From Linnemannia hyalina (Eukaryota; Mortierellomycota; Mortierellomycetes; Mortierellales; Mortierellaceae), in assembly GCA_019671135.1 (NCBI GenBank), contig JAHRHY010000006.1, positions 1,364,001 to 1,428,000 of the forward strand: DNA of 64,000 nt, written 5' to 3'. Below the pieces are notes generated by a model. That model was given only the letters and a program-made list of their open reading frames with translations, did not search any database and was not told the origin of the DNA. A program made the position numbers and the translations under genes. Each line of letters begins with the position of its first letter. Position 1 is the stretch's first letter. Below, piece by piece: positions 13,001-24,600 of the stretch.

Positions 13001-16000
13001 CGAATGTTTCTGCTAAGGGATCCGTGACGACACAGAACAAGGACGCTTTCCACCTGAAATCCTTCTCATCTATCTCTGGAAATCGATCTACAGAGCAGTC
13101 CAAGGCCGCCTTGGCTCGTGAGCTGCGGCGCGTATTCGCTGCGGACTCTAAATCCACGGCCATTTTGAATGCGCCCAGCTCAACTGCTGCAGGTACTCCC
13201 CTTTCTGTGTTGCCAAAGTTGAAGGAGGTAGAGTTCGTCCCTGTCTTTGAGCCACGTCGATCCGAAAGGAAGAAGCGCCTCGCAGCCACAGTTACTCCAC
13301 AGCCAGAGGTTCCAGCGACAGCAACTCCTCCACCATCCGTGCCAGCGTCTGTGCCAGCTTCTGCCACCCCTGTCCAATCGTTTGGCCAGTCTGGACCTGC
13401 ATTGGGATCACCGACTGCGTCAGCAACCGCCACTGTGGTCTCGACCCTCTCACCAGCGTTTGGGTTCAAAGCAGCCAGCAGTCCTGTTCCTGCGCCAGCT
13501 TTCGGAATCCCTCAAACATCGTCCCCGTTCGGCTCCACTCCTATGCCTGCAAAGGCAGCCCCCGGATTTGACACTCCTTCCTTGCCTAACTTTGGCGCTA
13601 CACCACCCGCTGCAGCACCCATGTCCTTCGGAGCTCCAAAGACTCCTACGTTTCCCGGATTTCAAGTACCCAAGTCTGGGTCAAGCGCTGCTCCCGCGTT
13701 CCCCGGGTTCATTCCTAAGTCCGAACTAAGTGCCGCACCGGTCTTTTCTTCAGCCCCATCTTTCTCAGCTGCTCCCACAAGTCAGCCAGCATGGAGCCTT
13801 GGCAAGACAAGCACATCACTTCAATCTACTGGATTCGCAGGATTTCAAGCGCCTTCTTCTGTGGGCACAGCTGCCAAGGTGACCCCAGCTCCAGCTTCTA
13901 GCTTTGCCGGACCTGTTCAGCAGGAGGAAGAGGAGGAGGAATATGAAGGTGAAGAGGAGCAGGATGAGCCTCAGGAAGACGACGAGGGAGAGTACGAGGA
14001 TGAAGAAGACCGTCATTACAATCAAGCACGTTACGAGCACGATGGACAGGTTTATGATCTTGAGGACGATGGTTCTGAACCCGAGACGTGGGGATCGGAC
14101 ACCGACCAGCGCGATTTCGACCAGGGTGAGGAGGATGAAGAGAACGAAGAAGAGGAAGGTCCGTACGAAGAAGAGGATGGCGATGAGAGTGAAGGTGAAG
14201 CTACACCCGCGCCAGTGTCGTCTGAAAAGAAGGACCCCACCGCCAAGAGTGCTTGGACAGCTCCAGGTTTCTCCTTCCCAGCCACGGCCCCTGCCACATC
14301 TGCCCCAGCCGCGGACTCTTCCAAGCCCGCCTTCTCATTCTTCACTGCTGCCGCCAAACAACCCAAGGATTCTGAGGTGAAGGCTGCCCATGTGGCGCAG
14401 TCACCATTTGGTACCACAGGCGCCAATACATTTGGATCCACGACGACGTTTGCTTTTGGCGCCCCACAGGCTGCTGCATCTACACCTGCCCCCGTTTCAG
14501 CCTTCGGACAGAAGCATTCGGCACCATCTACAGCAGTTCCCAAATCGACGCCAACTGCAAGGGAGCCAGTGAAGACTCAGGAGAGCGATGACGAAGAGGA
14601 GGACCTGCCAGATGAGGAACAGGAGGACTCGGACGTAGAGGGTGAGCAGGATGACGAGCAGGAGGAGTTGGGAAGCGAAGCTGAAGAGGATGGCGACTTT
14701 GATGAGGATGGAAGTGAAGTCGAGGAAGAGGAGGATGCTGAGGACGATAGCGACAAGGAGTCGGCCCTGACTGCTGTTCAGAGGGAAGGCTCATTTGCTC
14801 CGTCTACGGCATCTGGTGCCAAGTCTTCGAACTTGGAGTCTTCTGGTCTTGACTTTTCCAAGGCTGGCTTTGGTGGGTCTGTACAGAAGGGAGGCGACAC
14901 TGCCTCGCCTTTTGCCAAGACCGCCTCATCAGCATCCAGCCAGCCCCTCTTTGGCGCAACACCCGCGTTCGGTTCCGCTTCAGATGCCAAGGCCACACCT
15001 GAAAAGAGTCTCGACATGCCATTCGTGAAGTTGCCTCGCACAAGGAAGGCGTCCCGTGATTCATTGGACTCGAACACGACTGATGATGAGGATCAGGCTG
15101 TGCCCGACAGTGAACCTTCTTCGCCCGTCCTGGGTTTCGGAAAGACCTCCAAGGGAACCTCAGGAGGTCTGGACTCTTTCAACCTGTCGTTGGGCAGCGA
15201 GCAGGCTAAGACTGACAAGAAGCCAGCTGCGGCTTGGGGCGAGAGCTCCTTTTCGTCTTGGGGATCTGCCAGTCAAACGTCTGTAGCTCCTCCAACAGGG
15301 GCTTGGGGCTCTAGCAGTCTCCATGGATCAAGTCAGCCTGCTTCATCGGCATCTCCCTTTGCTGCAGTCTCTACCTCTGGCCCTGGTGCCTCGGCCTCGC
15401 CGTTTGCAGCTGCAGCTGCAGCTCCTTCGGCGTTGACATCGACTCCTGCTTCGTCGGCCACTACCACCACCTCTGCCTGGGGCACAGGCGGAGGCTTTGG
15501 TCAGACATCCACTTTGGGAAGTGGGTTCGGAGGCAACACGACAGGATTCGGTCAGACCTCGCAGGCACCCGCGACCACTGTCTCAGGGTTCGGTCAGGCA
15601 TCTCAACCCGGATCTACAACTGGCTTTGGGCAGGGCTCAACGCTTGGAGCAGGCACAGGATTTGGACAGACATCAACCGCTGGATCGGGCTTCGGACAAA
15701 CTTCTACTCATGGAGCTGGTAGTGCTTTCGGACAAGCCTCAACGCTCGGTGCAGGTACAGGATTCGGACAGGCCTCAACGCTTGGAGCCGGCACTGGATT
15801 CGGACAGACCTCCCAACTCGGCAGTGGCTCTGCTTTCGGCCAAGCCTCTCAAGTGGGTGGTGGTACGGCATTCGGTCAAAAATCGCAGATGGGAGGCGGT
15901 TTCGGTCAGACGGCGTTTGGTCAGCCTTCTCAGATCGCTGCTGGAGCGTTCGGCACACCTGCAGCTTCAGGAATCGCATCCGCTTCGACTCAGTCCAACT

Positions 16001-16593
16001 TTGGATCGTTTGCTAGCTCTGGTACGAACGCATTTGCTGCTGCTTCTCAATCAAAGGTGAACGCGCTTGATCAGCAGGCAGGAGGAAGCGTTTTTGGATC
16101 TGGGTAAGGATTTTACGTATTGGTTAACATGTGAGGTCCACGAATGATGGCAAACCATCGCTACATATTAACTGAAACTATCTGTGCGCATCAATTCTTT
16201 AGTGGTGGATTTGGTGACAGTAGCACCTCTACATTCGGATCTGGAGGTGGAGGAGGAGGATTCGGCGGCGGCAACACTGGTTTTGGAGACGCAAGCACTG
16301 GATTCGGAGGATCCACAAACAATGCTTTTGGAGGAGCCAACAATGCATTTGGGGGAGCCAGCAATAACACTGGCGGGTTCAACTCGTTTGGTGGGGCTGC
16401 CACAGGAGGTGGAGGAGGATTCGGAGCATCGACTGGCCAGTCTGCTTTTGGCGCTGCGGCTGGACAAGGCGGCAGCGTCTTTGGACAAGGTCAGGCCAAC
16501 ACTGGCTTTGGTTCCAATCAGACCAACACCGGTTTTGGCACTAGCCAGGCCAACATCAACCCCAACAAGCCCGCGTTCTCCAGCTTCCGCTAA
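10054..16593 (+). CDS. NUP159: Nuclear pore FG-nucleoporin, NUP159/NUP214 type
   Basis: A cytoplasmic-face nucleoporin. In the family, the N-terminal beta-propeller docks the RNA helicase Dbp5 for mRNA export and the FG repeats bind transport receptors. Nine exons (10054-10104, 10236-10371, 10466-10674, 10765-11074, 11176-11395, 11487-12439, 12529-12662, 12766-16103, 16203-16593) sum to 1914 codons (1913 aa). The propeller spans about 1-420. A short FG patch is near 450-480, coiled coils lie at about 545-740, scattered FG at 770-1050, acidic blocks at about 1056-1140 and 1279-1337, and a dense GFGQ-type domain runs from about 1577 to the end. Coiled coil followed by C-terminal FG is the order of animal NUP214, whereas yeast Nup159 ends with its coiled coil. 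Intron 4 uses a GC donor (11075). The start ATG 10054 has good context (gccATGG). Confidence 0.9.
15489..15920 (+). repeat. Degenerate GFGQ coding repeats in the nucleoporin
   Basis: Coding repeats with units such as GFGQ(A/T)STLGAGT, about 12-15 residues each, several nearly identical in tandem around 15640-15830. They are the cohesive FG domain of the pore protein. The near identity of adjacent units suggests recent unit duplication. Confidence 0.75.
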
Positions 16594-16842
16594 GATAGCA
16601 GATTCTTACGACACAATGAACACAAATACTTTCGTTTTTCGTTTTTAGTGCTGATGTTTTTGAGGTCTTTAATGTACAAGTCGTTTTCTATGAAAAATAA
16701 TGCAAATGCGAGAAAAAAAAGATGGACAGGGCGCAAGAAGAAGGCCACTGAGGAAGTGCAAAGGTGACACAAAGTCGATTTCTCGCCCCCTTTGCCCTTT
16801 CCGTGCCAAAATCCTTTGCTTGTTCCTTATTGTGTCCATGTT

Positions 16843-18259
16843 TTACAACTGAGTTCGCTTCTTGGCGGTGTTCTGGTAGGGGCGCAACACCCATTCCGTG
16901 TCGGCGTCTGTCAAATCCACTGTTCCCGACTTGATCTGGAAGACTATTATCCACATTGAAGCCAATGTAAAAATGCGATGTTAGTGCGGTTCCTTGGATA
17001 ATAAAGAACTAACAATCGTTCACATGAGTACAAACGCCAAAATACGCCCATGAAAAAAACACTTACGCTTCATTTCGAAACGAGGGCCGACCTCGGCGAG
17101 CTGAACGTCCTTATGACTCGTCTTGATGAAGACATGGTGTCTGAAGGAGATGAAATCATTGTCGTTGGAAAAGGTCATGACGCGTTTGCTGTCTTCCTTG
17201 GGGACGGGGAAGAGGTATTTCAGAATGTCGGCGGTACGTTGTCCGAGTTTGGAGGTGAAGTTATTGAGGATGAGGTGGGGGAATGCTTCCGAGACGGTGC
17301 CGTGATCCTTAATGTCGTGACGCAAAACCACGTTGTTGAGTGTGAAAAATGCTGTTGGTCCGTGAGGGAAGTGAGAAATAATCATGCCGTCTATGGGTTT
17401 ATCAATGAAATAAGAAGTTAGTAACATATTCACCAACTATATACACTATATTCTGCTTTCCCTTGAGTTTTGGATGTTTCCCGTTACCTGGTTCACCACG
17501 GTGCTCGTGCAAAATGATCAAGTCTGTAACATCGTTAGCTTTGCAGGCGTCGACAATCTCCTTCATGACGTGTCCTCCACGGTTGATACGCTGAGAGTTG
17601 GGGAAAACAAGGCGCATCTCCTTGGCAAACTGTTGAAGACGACTGCTGGGGTCACGGGAGGTTGTGAGCAAGACCTTAGGGTCGTACACTCCAGCGCGGG
17701 CATATTCATCATCAATGTGAGTAGTAGGGGCTAATTTTTCAAGGATGACAGGGTGGTATTGTCAGCGATCGGTTTGTCTGGTGTTTGTGGAAGAGAGCAT
17801 TCCTACACATGTTGCAGCCCTGTTAAGTTTTGTCGGTCACTTACCCTCCTGAGCCTCGTCGTACTGAAGATCCTTTGTGAACTGAGCGCCCTCGTTCTTC
17901 AGTTCATTGGCGACAGGTTTTCCCGCTATTGCGTACAGTGTTGTAACCATGTAAACAGTAATTAGTAAAGGATAATATTTACATGTCCTCTCACAGATCA
18001 AACGAGCAAAAAATCGACAGAGAGATACATACAGGCAATGGCCTCCTTGACAGCCTGCTTGCGCTCAAAGATTTGTCTATCCTTGCCCTCGAGCGACTTT
18101 TTGTAGAGGTATTCACGGCGGAGGCGGGTCTGTCTGCGAATCTATTGTCCATGAAGGGAAAGAGCGAAAAGTTTAGGGAAATGTGTTCGGGCTGAGTGCT
18201 GCATTGCGTCCATGGTGAATAGCGCTGGGCTGGAGGATTGCTGTTTGTTGTTATACCAT
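16843..18259 (-). CDS. IMP4: U3 snoRNP protein IMP4 (Brix domain)
   Basis: IMP4 is a U3 snoRNP/SSU-processome factor needed for early 18S rRNA cleavage in the nucleolus. Six exons (18257-18259, 18033-18141, 17845-17925, 17488-17730, 17067-17390, 16843-16943) give exactly 287 codons (286 aa), against about 290 in yeast and human. The N-terminus reads [16 protein letters not shown], the family signature. The Brix domain covers about 75-255, with '[12 protein letters not shown]', 'INRGGH', '[12 protein letters not shown]' and 'FPHLILNNF'. The C-terminus ends '[16 protein letters not shown]'. The start codon appears to form an exon by itself: ATG at 18257-18259 is followed at once by a GTATAA donor, and the next exon opens with ATT CGC AGA. 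No other in-frame ATG precedes the signature. It is head to head with TSR3. Confidence 0.93.
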
Positions 18260-18478
18260 ATTAGAGTATAGGGTTGATGGTGGTGATGGTTGAAGAGTGA
18301 ACCAAGGAGGGCGATGCTGAAGGCACAAAAAAAAAGAAAAAAGTACAAAACACAACACAGTGACTGCTAAAACCCTTAATTGATCGCAGCAAAGGTAAAA
18401 AATGTCTAACCGTTCCCTGCAACTCCTAACCTTTATTCATTCATTCACTTCTTCAACACCTTTCAGACAAACCAAACC
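18260..18478. promoter_or_regulatory. Bidirectional promoter region IMP4 / TSR3
   Basis: There are 219 bp between the divergent starts of two genes that both serve the small ribosomal subunit. A GCGATG sequence (about 18310) recalls the yeast PAC element and an AAAACCCTTAA stretch (about 18369-18379) recalls a telo-box, but each is a partial match only. Confidence 0.5.
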
Positions 18479-20101
18479 ATGGGCAAGAATGACAAACGAG
18501 GAGGAGGCGGCGGAGGAGGCGGGAGCACACGCGGACATGGAGGAGGGCGAGGCAGGGGCCGCGGCGGTAGCAGAGGTGGACGTGGTGGAAAGTCTCATAC
18601 CAACCACCACAAGGATAGGTATGCATTTCACTTAGACGACTGACTATCTACCTATCGGTTGATAGGACTTTTGAGTGGGCCCATTTTCGATCTGAATATT
18701 AACATACTAGACGATTATCTTTCGATGTTCGACAGGGAGGTTGGTGCTGAAAGTGCACACGACATTGCCCGCGGTGGAGATGACGGCGAGTCAGGTAAGA
18801 CCAAATGCTTCTAGTTACTAGCGACATTTATCGACATGACCAATCTTTTTTTCCGATACAGTTGTTGCACACCAATAACTAATACGTCGCATTATTCAAA
18901 CGGTTTTGCTTATAGAGCGTGTCAAGAGCAACATCCCAATGCCACTTGGAATGTGGGATTTCGAGCATTGCGATCCCAAGCGCTGTTCAGGAAAGAAGCT
19001 GGTCCGCTTGGGCATGGTCGAGACTCTCAAAATCAGTCAACGATTCCGTGGAGTCTGCATGACGTGAGTTACTAGGCTTACATCAAACAAGACTTTTATG
19101 CTCCTGGTATCTACGCCAAAACCTCACTAAGACTGAACGTGCGTTTTTTTTTTCTTTGTGAAATCTTTAGACCTAATGGAGAGCAGGCAGTATCACCTGC
19201 GGACAGAGAAGTTGTCAGGGAGCACGGATTGGCTGTTGTCGACTGTTCTTGGGCAAAGCTTGGAGATGTGCCCTTCAAGAAGCTGCGCGCTGGACATGAT
19301 CGTCTCTGTAAGTAGGGATTCTTCTGGATGGAGGCACCTTTTTTTTTTGTTGTTCCTGCCTCTCGTTTTTGTTGCGTGAATTTTGACATTTGATGAAAAT
19401 TGCTTAACCGACGAAACAATTTTCAATTTTGTGAACAATAGTACCTTACTTGGTTGCGACCAACCCTGTCAACTATGGAAAGCCCTGGAAGTTGAACTGT
19501 GTCGAGGCATTGGCTGCCTGTTTTTTTATCACTGGATTCGACGAGTATGGCGATGAGTTGCTCTCAAAGTTCAAGTGGGGTCACGCCTTCAGAAAAGTTA
19601 ACGCGTAAGTGAGGAAAAATCCAGGTCTGCAATGACCGACTTAAGCGGGACTAAAGCCATTATGATGATGCTGCAAGAGAAACTGACACTTTTTTTCTAT
19701 TTGGGTTGATATTATTTAGGGAGCTGCTGTCGATATATTCCAAGTGCACGGACTCGGCTTCGGTTATTGCCGCTCAAAACAAATACTTGGCCATGATCGA
19801 AAAGGAGCACAATGAAAGGCATGATGGTGAGGGCAGTGACGATGATCTGATGGTCGCCAACACGAATCATAGCATGGTTGCTTTTGGCGAGGGCGGAAGC
19901 GACGAGGGTAGTGACGAGGAGGATAGCGAGGAGGAATCCGAAGAGAGCGAAGAAGAGAGTGAAGAAGAAGAGACGGAGGAGGAATCCGAAGAGGAGAGCG
20001 AAGAAGAAAGTGAAGAGGAAAGTGATGAGGAAGAGTCATCTGAGGAGGAGAGCGAAGAAGTGGTCATCTCTCAGTCCATGAAGAAAACTCAAATCAAATA
20101 A
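18479..20101 (+). CDS. TSR3: 18S rRNA aminocarboxypropyltransferase TSR3
   Basis: TSR3 transfers the 3-amino-3-carboxypropyl group of S-adenosylmethionine to the hypermodified pseudouridine of 18S rRNA, a late cytoplasmic step of 40S maturation. Six exons (18479-18618, 18736-18794, 18916-19063, 19171-19307, 19442-19604, 19720-20101) make 343 codons (342 aa). The conserved core (about 67-235) contains 'MWDFEHCDPKRCSGKKL', 'VVDCSWAKLGDVPF', 'LLPYLVATNPVNYG' and 'LNCVEALAACF', all family hallmarks. The N-terminus (about 7-45) is an RGG/glycine-arginine tract. The C-terminus (about 262-335) is a long serine/glutamate-rich acidic tail. The start ATG 18479-18481 leads directly into the GAR tract. 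It lies tail to tail with the hydrolase, 41 bp between stops. Confidence 0.95.
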
Positions 20102-20142
20102 ACATCACATATAGGCATCTTCTTAATACCATGTACAAACAT

Positions 20143-21245
20143 CTACAGAGACAATCCTCCAAGCGCCTGTTCATGTGCCTTCTCCTCCTGCTCTAAAGTA
20201 TACAAGACTTTCCGAATGAATTGAACCACAGTGTCACAGAATATGGTCTGTGAAGCCAAGTCCGAGATCGCATGGTCCGCATCTGGCAGAACAACTGCGC
20301 CCAGAGATGATGGCGAGGCCTTGGTCAGGTTCGAAGCTAGACTTTCCTTGTTGATGTGAGGTGGGATGTACTCGTCCTTGCCAGAGTGCACCATGATCAG
20401 CGGTGTCTTAACCTGTCTAAAGAGTGCCTGCAAGGATTCGAATGGGATATCTGAGCTGAACATGTCGTCGTCACCCCTAGATTGAGCATAACGATAAAGA
20501 TTTTGGTTATTTTGTCTGGCTAACGAGGTCAAGAGGACAGTGGTGATCATTACGACAAGGCATTTAATTACCCTATTGAGGCCAATGAGTTGAAGCGGTA
20601 GGCGGTAACAGGCGCTATGTCCACCTCTCTGACCATGAGTTCCTGGCCCTAATTAAAAACAATTACAGAGACACGGATGAGTTAGCGTTTGCTAAGTAGC
20701 ATCTGGGTTATAGGGCAATCCCGCATGATTAACAAAGAGCGTGTCATCGGTACCTTGCCATCGTTAATCATCCTCTGAGCCAGCCGCACATATTTCCCAT
20801 ACATCTCTTTAAGAGAGAACATCATGAACTCCCTATCAGACACAGGTCCTTGAAGTACTATCCCCTGAACAGCAGCGCGATTCCGTCCATGACTCGCAAA
20901 CGAGATCGCGTCCTGACATCCTGTCGAATGTCCGATAAAGAACAACCGTGTTTTTGCCCTTTCTTCCCTCAAGAATGTAAGCAGAATATCCAGCTCCCGA
21001 ACATCTTCCAGTAAGGACGAAACGCCATAACCCATATGGCTGCTCGTGAGCATGACTTGGATAAGTGAGAACCCGAGTTGTTCCTCAAGGTACTTTCCCA
21101 GGAGGGGGAGGTACGGTAAGGCATTATATCCGTCCATGAGCCCTGCGACAAAAACGACTGAACCCCGGGAGTTTTGGGGCCCTGATTCGAACATTGTCAG
21201 TCGTGTTTGAGGGTTGTAGGTTGACAGGGTTCCTGAGAGTTGCAT
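20143..21245 (-). CDS. DUF1749 (UPF0613) alpha/beta hydrolase
   Basis: A 300-residue alpha/beta hydrolase in three exons (20754-21245, 20572-20648, 20143-20476). The nucleophile elbow is GHSTG at 105-109 (S107), the likely acid is D223 in 'HSGKDEYIPP', and the histidine is H257 in 'PDADHAISD', so the triad is complete. Overall pattern and length match the DUF1749/UPF0613 family, which includes fission-yeast UPF0613 proteins and the Aspergillus siderophore esterase SidJ. A siderophore role is only a possibility, since nothing nearby concerns iron. The start at 21243-21245 (MQLSGTLSTY) is preferred because homologues begin about there; an in-frame upstream ATG would add 25 residues. No signal peptide is seen with the preferred start. 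It is divergent from the HECT ligase gene, with 383 bp between starts. Confidence 0.85.
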
Positions 21246-21628
21246 GGCGAAAACGACGATTGAATGCTGCTTGGTTAAGAGAGAAGCTGTTGAATGATAA
21301 AGAAAGTGGAACGACAGCAAGGGCAGAAAAAAGACGGTTAAACTGCACGTGACGTTTGAAGGGCAAAGTGCGCCCCGTGCATACGCCCTTACACAAGGGC
21401 ACTAGATGGGCACCCATGGGGTATTCTCCTTCTTTCTCATTGTCACTCCTTCCTTCCTTCACCTTTACCATTCTTTCCCCACTCCTCCATATTCATCCCG
21501 CGTTCCTCTTGTCATACCTTTGTCTCCGCCGTTTATTGTCACAAAGCCCCTTGTTCACTTGCTTCACAATTTTTTGAGAAACACCAACATAACTTTTAAT
21601 TCCCCTCTTCTGTTCCTGAACTGCCGCT
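21246..21628. promoter_or_regulatory. Divergent promoter region, hydrolase / HECT ligase
   Basis: 383 bp with a strongly CT-rich, ATG-poor leader on the plus strand (about 21420-21600) running into the HECT ligase ATG. No other structure was seen. Confidence 0.5.
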
Positions 21629-24600
21629 ATGTTTCCTGCTCGCCCTGGAGGCGTCGACAAGAAGGCTGCCCTCCTCGCCCAAGCAAGAGCAGACCGAGAA
21701 GCCCGCAGCGGGCAGAAAAAAGTCGAACAGGAGAATGCGCGTCTCGACAGCGCCGTCCGACGGATACAAAAGTTCCTGGTCAGACAACACGCCAAACGCA
21801 TGACCAAGGACAAGCAACGAGCCGACTGGGATGCATTGACAGCACAATTACCCGCAACACCTGCGCTGGGCCTCGTCCGCAACTTGAAGTTGGTATTCTT
21901 GTTGCTACGGTTTCATGATACCACCGAGTGCCCCATGGACAGCCGGCGACTGGCGAGCCTTTGCAAGCTGCTTCTCTCCAAGACCACCATTACTCTGGAG
22001 GAATGCACTTTTGTGAGAACGGAAGGTGTTTCTGTATCTTCGCCACAGGTCTCGTCGCCAAGCCCAGATGCAGCAAGTTCAGTGGCTCAGCCCGAAGAGC
22101 AGCAGCGAAAGTCGATGATGCAGGTCCCGTTCCAGATGATATTGCTTCATTCTCGGTATGCCGACCTTGCCTCTGCGACCCTCTTGCGCCTTTTACGACT
22201 GTGCATCACAACCATTACTGGCAATCAAATCGACTCCAATGCCCCAACAAAGCGCCTCACACTGCTCAAGACAACCTCGAAGAGCCAAGTGTCCTCACCC
22301 ACCAGCGCCACTTCAAAACTTATAGCTCAGGAACTGTACCTCTCCGGAGCCGAGCTTCGATTCCTAATGGCCTACGTAGATGCCAACACCTACAAGTTGC
22401 CAGAGACGGTTGCGGGGGCTATTAGGACACAGATGCAGAACCGAGGAGCAGCACTTATTGTTAAAACCCTCGACAGTGGCCGATTCTACAAGGATATCAG
22501 GACAGGAATCCAACTCCGGTCTGAGGCGCTGATACAGTTGCAGGACAGGGCGAAGAAGACGTCCATTACCCCAGCTGAGGCGACGACACAGAAAGCACTG
22601 AGTCTTTGGATCACGGCCATTTGGAGGTGCTGCTTCCTGCTGCAGTCTGTCGACAAGGAGATGACAGAGAAAGCTGCCGGCAAGGTCCCTGGCCGACAGC
22701 AGAAGGACGACCTCATCAACATGCACAGCGATGACTCGACCGTCGTTGGAATCACCTGCCGCATCCTCACCATCGCCCTGTTTGTGGAGTGTCTTGACGA
22801 CCTCTGTCTGCAGCTGACCCTACAGAGTCACCTCCTGGGTGAGGCGCTGGACGTGATCTTGGATCTCCGCCACCGACAATACATCCTCTCGTCCATGAGC
22901 CTCAACGAGACACTTTACCTACTCGGAAACCTTACGCAGCTTTACAGGATCCACATCGCCAGGAATGCGACCACAAACAACACAGCACTCAAGAACAAAT
23001 TGGTCGAAGTGATTGTTGTCTTGCTGTCGCACTGCGGGAAATACGTCTCGGGAACACAGACGACAGAGTTTCGACAGTACCACCCCATCTTCTCCTGGAC
23101 GAACCTTTCCCAGAAGGACCAGCAGCTATCGACCGCACAAGTCAAGCATCTGTTTTCGCAGCTCGAGTACCTTTGGAGTCGAGACTTTGCTCTAGAGGCT
23201 TTCCATGGACTGTTGAACCTTTCGCTTCCTCCAGCCAGCTCTTCGTCATCTTCGACTGATACGGCAATCAACGTCTCAAAGACAGGAGGCACGGAGCTAC
23301 ATTCAGCAAGCCCCGTGGCAACTCCTCCAAGCCATCACACACGAGTATCGTCTCAGAGCGACTCCAAATCAGGATCCCATGCCAGGAGCATCACATCCGA
23401 TCCCCAAGGAGCCTTACTCGCGATCGAGGTCCAGCAAGCGTGTCAGCTATACATGACACTCATGCGCTCCTTCGAGTCGCAGCGGACCAAAATATTGGTG
23501 ATACTGATGTACCTGCCGTCGTTCCTGACACAACTCTGGAGGTTCATGAACACACTCGGACCCAAGGGCGAGATGCACATCTACTTGGAAGCCGCTTCTG
23601 GGTTCAGTCGTCATGGTCTGGAGCATGAGCCTTTGATTGCTATCCTGCAAGTCTTTTGCGAGTGCAGCGCTCGCTTTCTCATGTAAGTCTCATTTCTTTA
23701 TTCGTGAGATCAGTCGGCTTCTTTGGTTATGTAAAAAAAGTCCCCTCATCTCACTCAGCATGCTGTTTGGCACCCTTTGTTGTAGTACGCTTGATGACGA
23801 TGATATGTACGAGCAACAAAAGTACTGGTGTCTCTCGGAGCTGGTCTTTATGTCTGGATTCCTGAACCAGTTCTGCTTTGCGGTGTTGAGCCAACAGGAA
23901 GACGCCAAGGTGGAGACGGACGATCCAAGAGTCTCAACTGGAACGACTTCCCCAGCAACAACGACAACTCTCGCAGCACCACTTCCACCAATCTTTTACC
24001 ACGCGCGCCAGGTGCTCATGCAACTCTACGAACGAGACTGTCGACGCGCGTTTTGTCCTCCCAACCACTGGCTGTTGATGCACCCTACCAAGAGTGTCTT
24101 CCAGTCACCCTTGCAGCTCTTGGCCTCACTCACCCTCTCAACCAGCAACAAGTCCAAGAGCAATGGGATGAGCAACACGGGAAACAAAAAGAGCGGTGGT
24201 GGCTTCTCGCTTTTCTCATCGTCCAAATCGCCACCCCAGTATGCAACACCCAAGGAGTTTATTGCCAAGGTCTGCCAGAAGGACAGGACGGCGCTTCAGA
24301 TCCTTGAGACCATGCCACATGTCATCCCCTTCAGCGCGCGGTTGGAAATTTTCAGAGAGTTTATCAAGGAGGAGCGGGCGCAGCGGGCTCAGAGTTTGGC
24401 GCTTGTGCGTCCTGATCTTCATCAGTCAGTCATGGTGAAGGTTCGGCGAGGGTATATTCTCGAGGATGGGTACCAGAGCCTGGGTCAGTTGTCGGCTAAC
24501 GGATGGAAGAACACGATCAGGGTCAAGTTTACGAACGAGGTGGGGGCTGCAGAGGCCGGAATTGATCAGGGTGGGCCCTTCAAGGAGTTTATGGAGAGCT

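Noticed and set aside
12891..15979. Long antisense and alternative-frame open frames over the nucleoporin FG region
   Set aside because: Shadows produced by biased GC-rich repeats; the sense frame is continuous and conserved.
21246..21320. Upstream in-frame ATG extending the hydrolase by 25 residues
   Set aside because: The extension is not conserved-looking and the internal ATG matches the usual N-terminus; kept only as a possibility.
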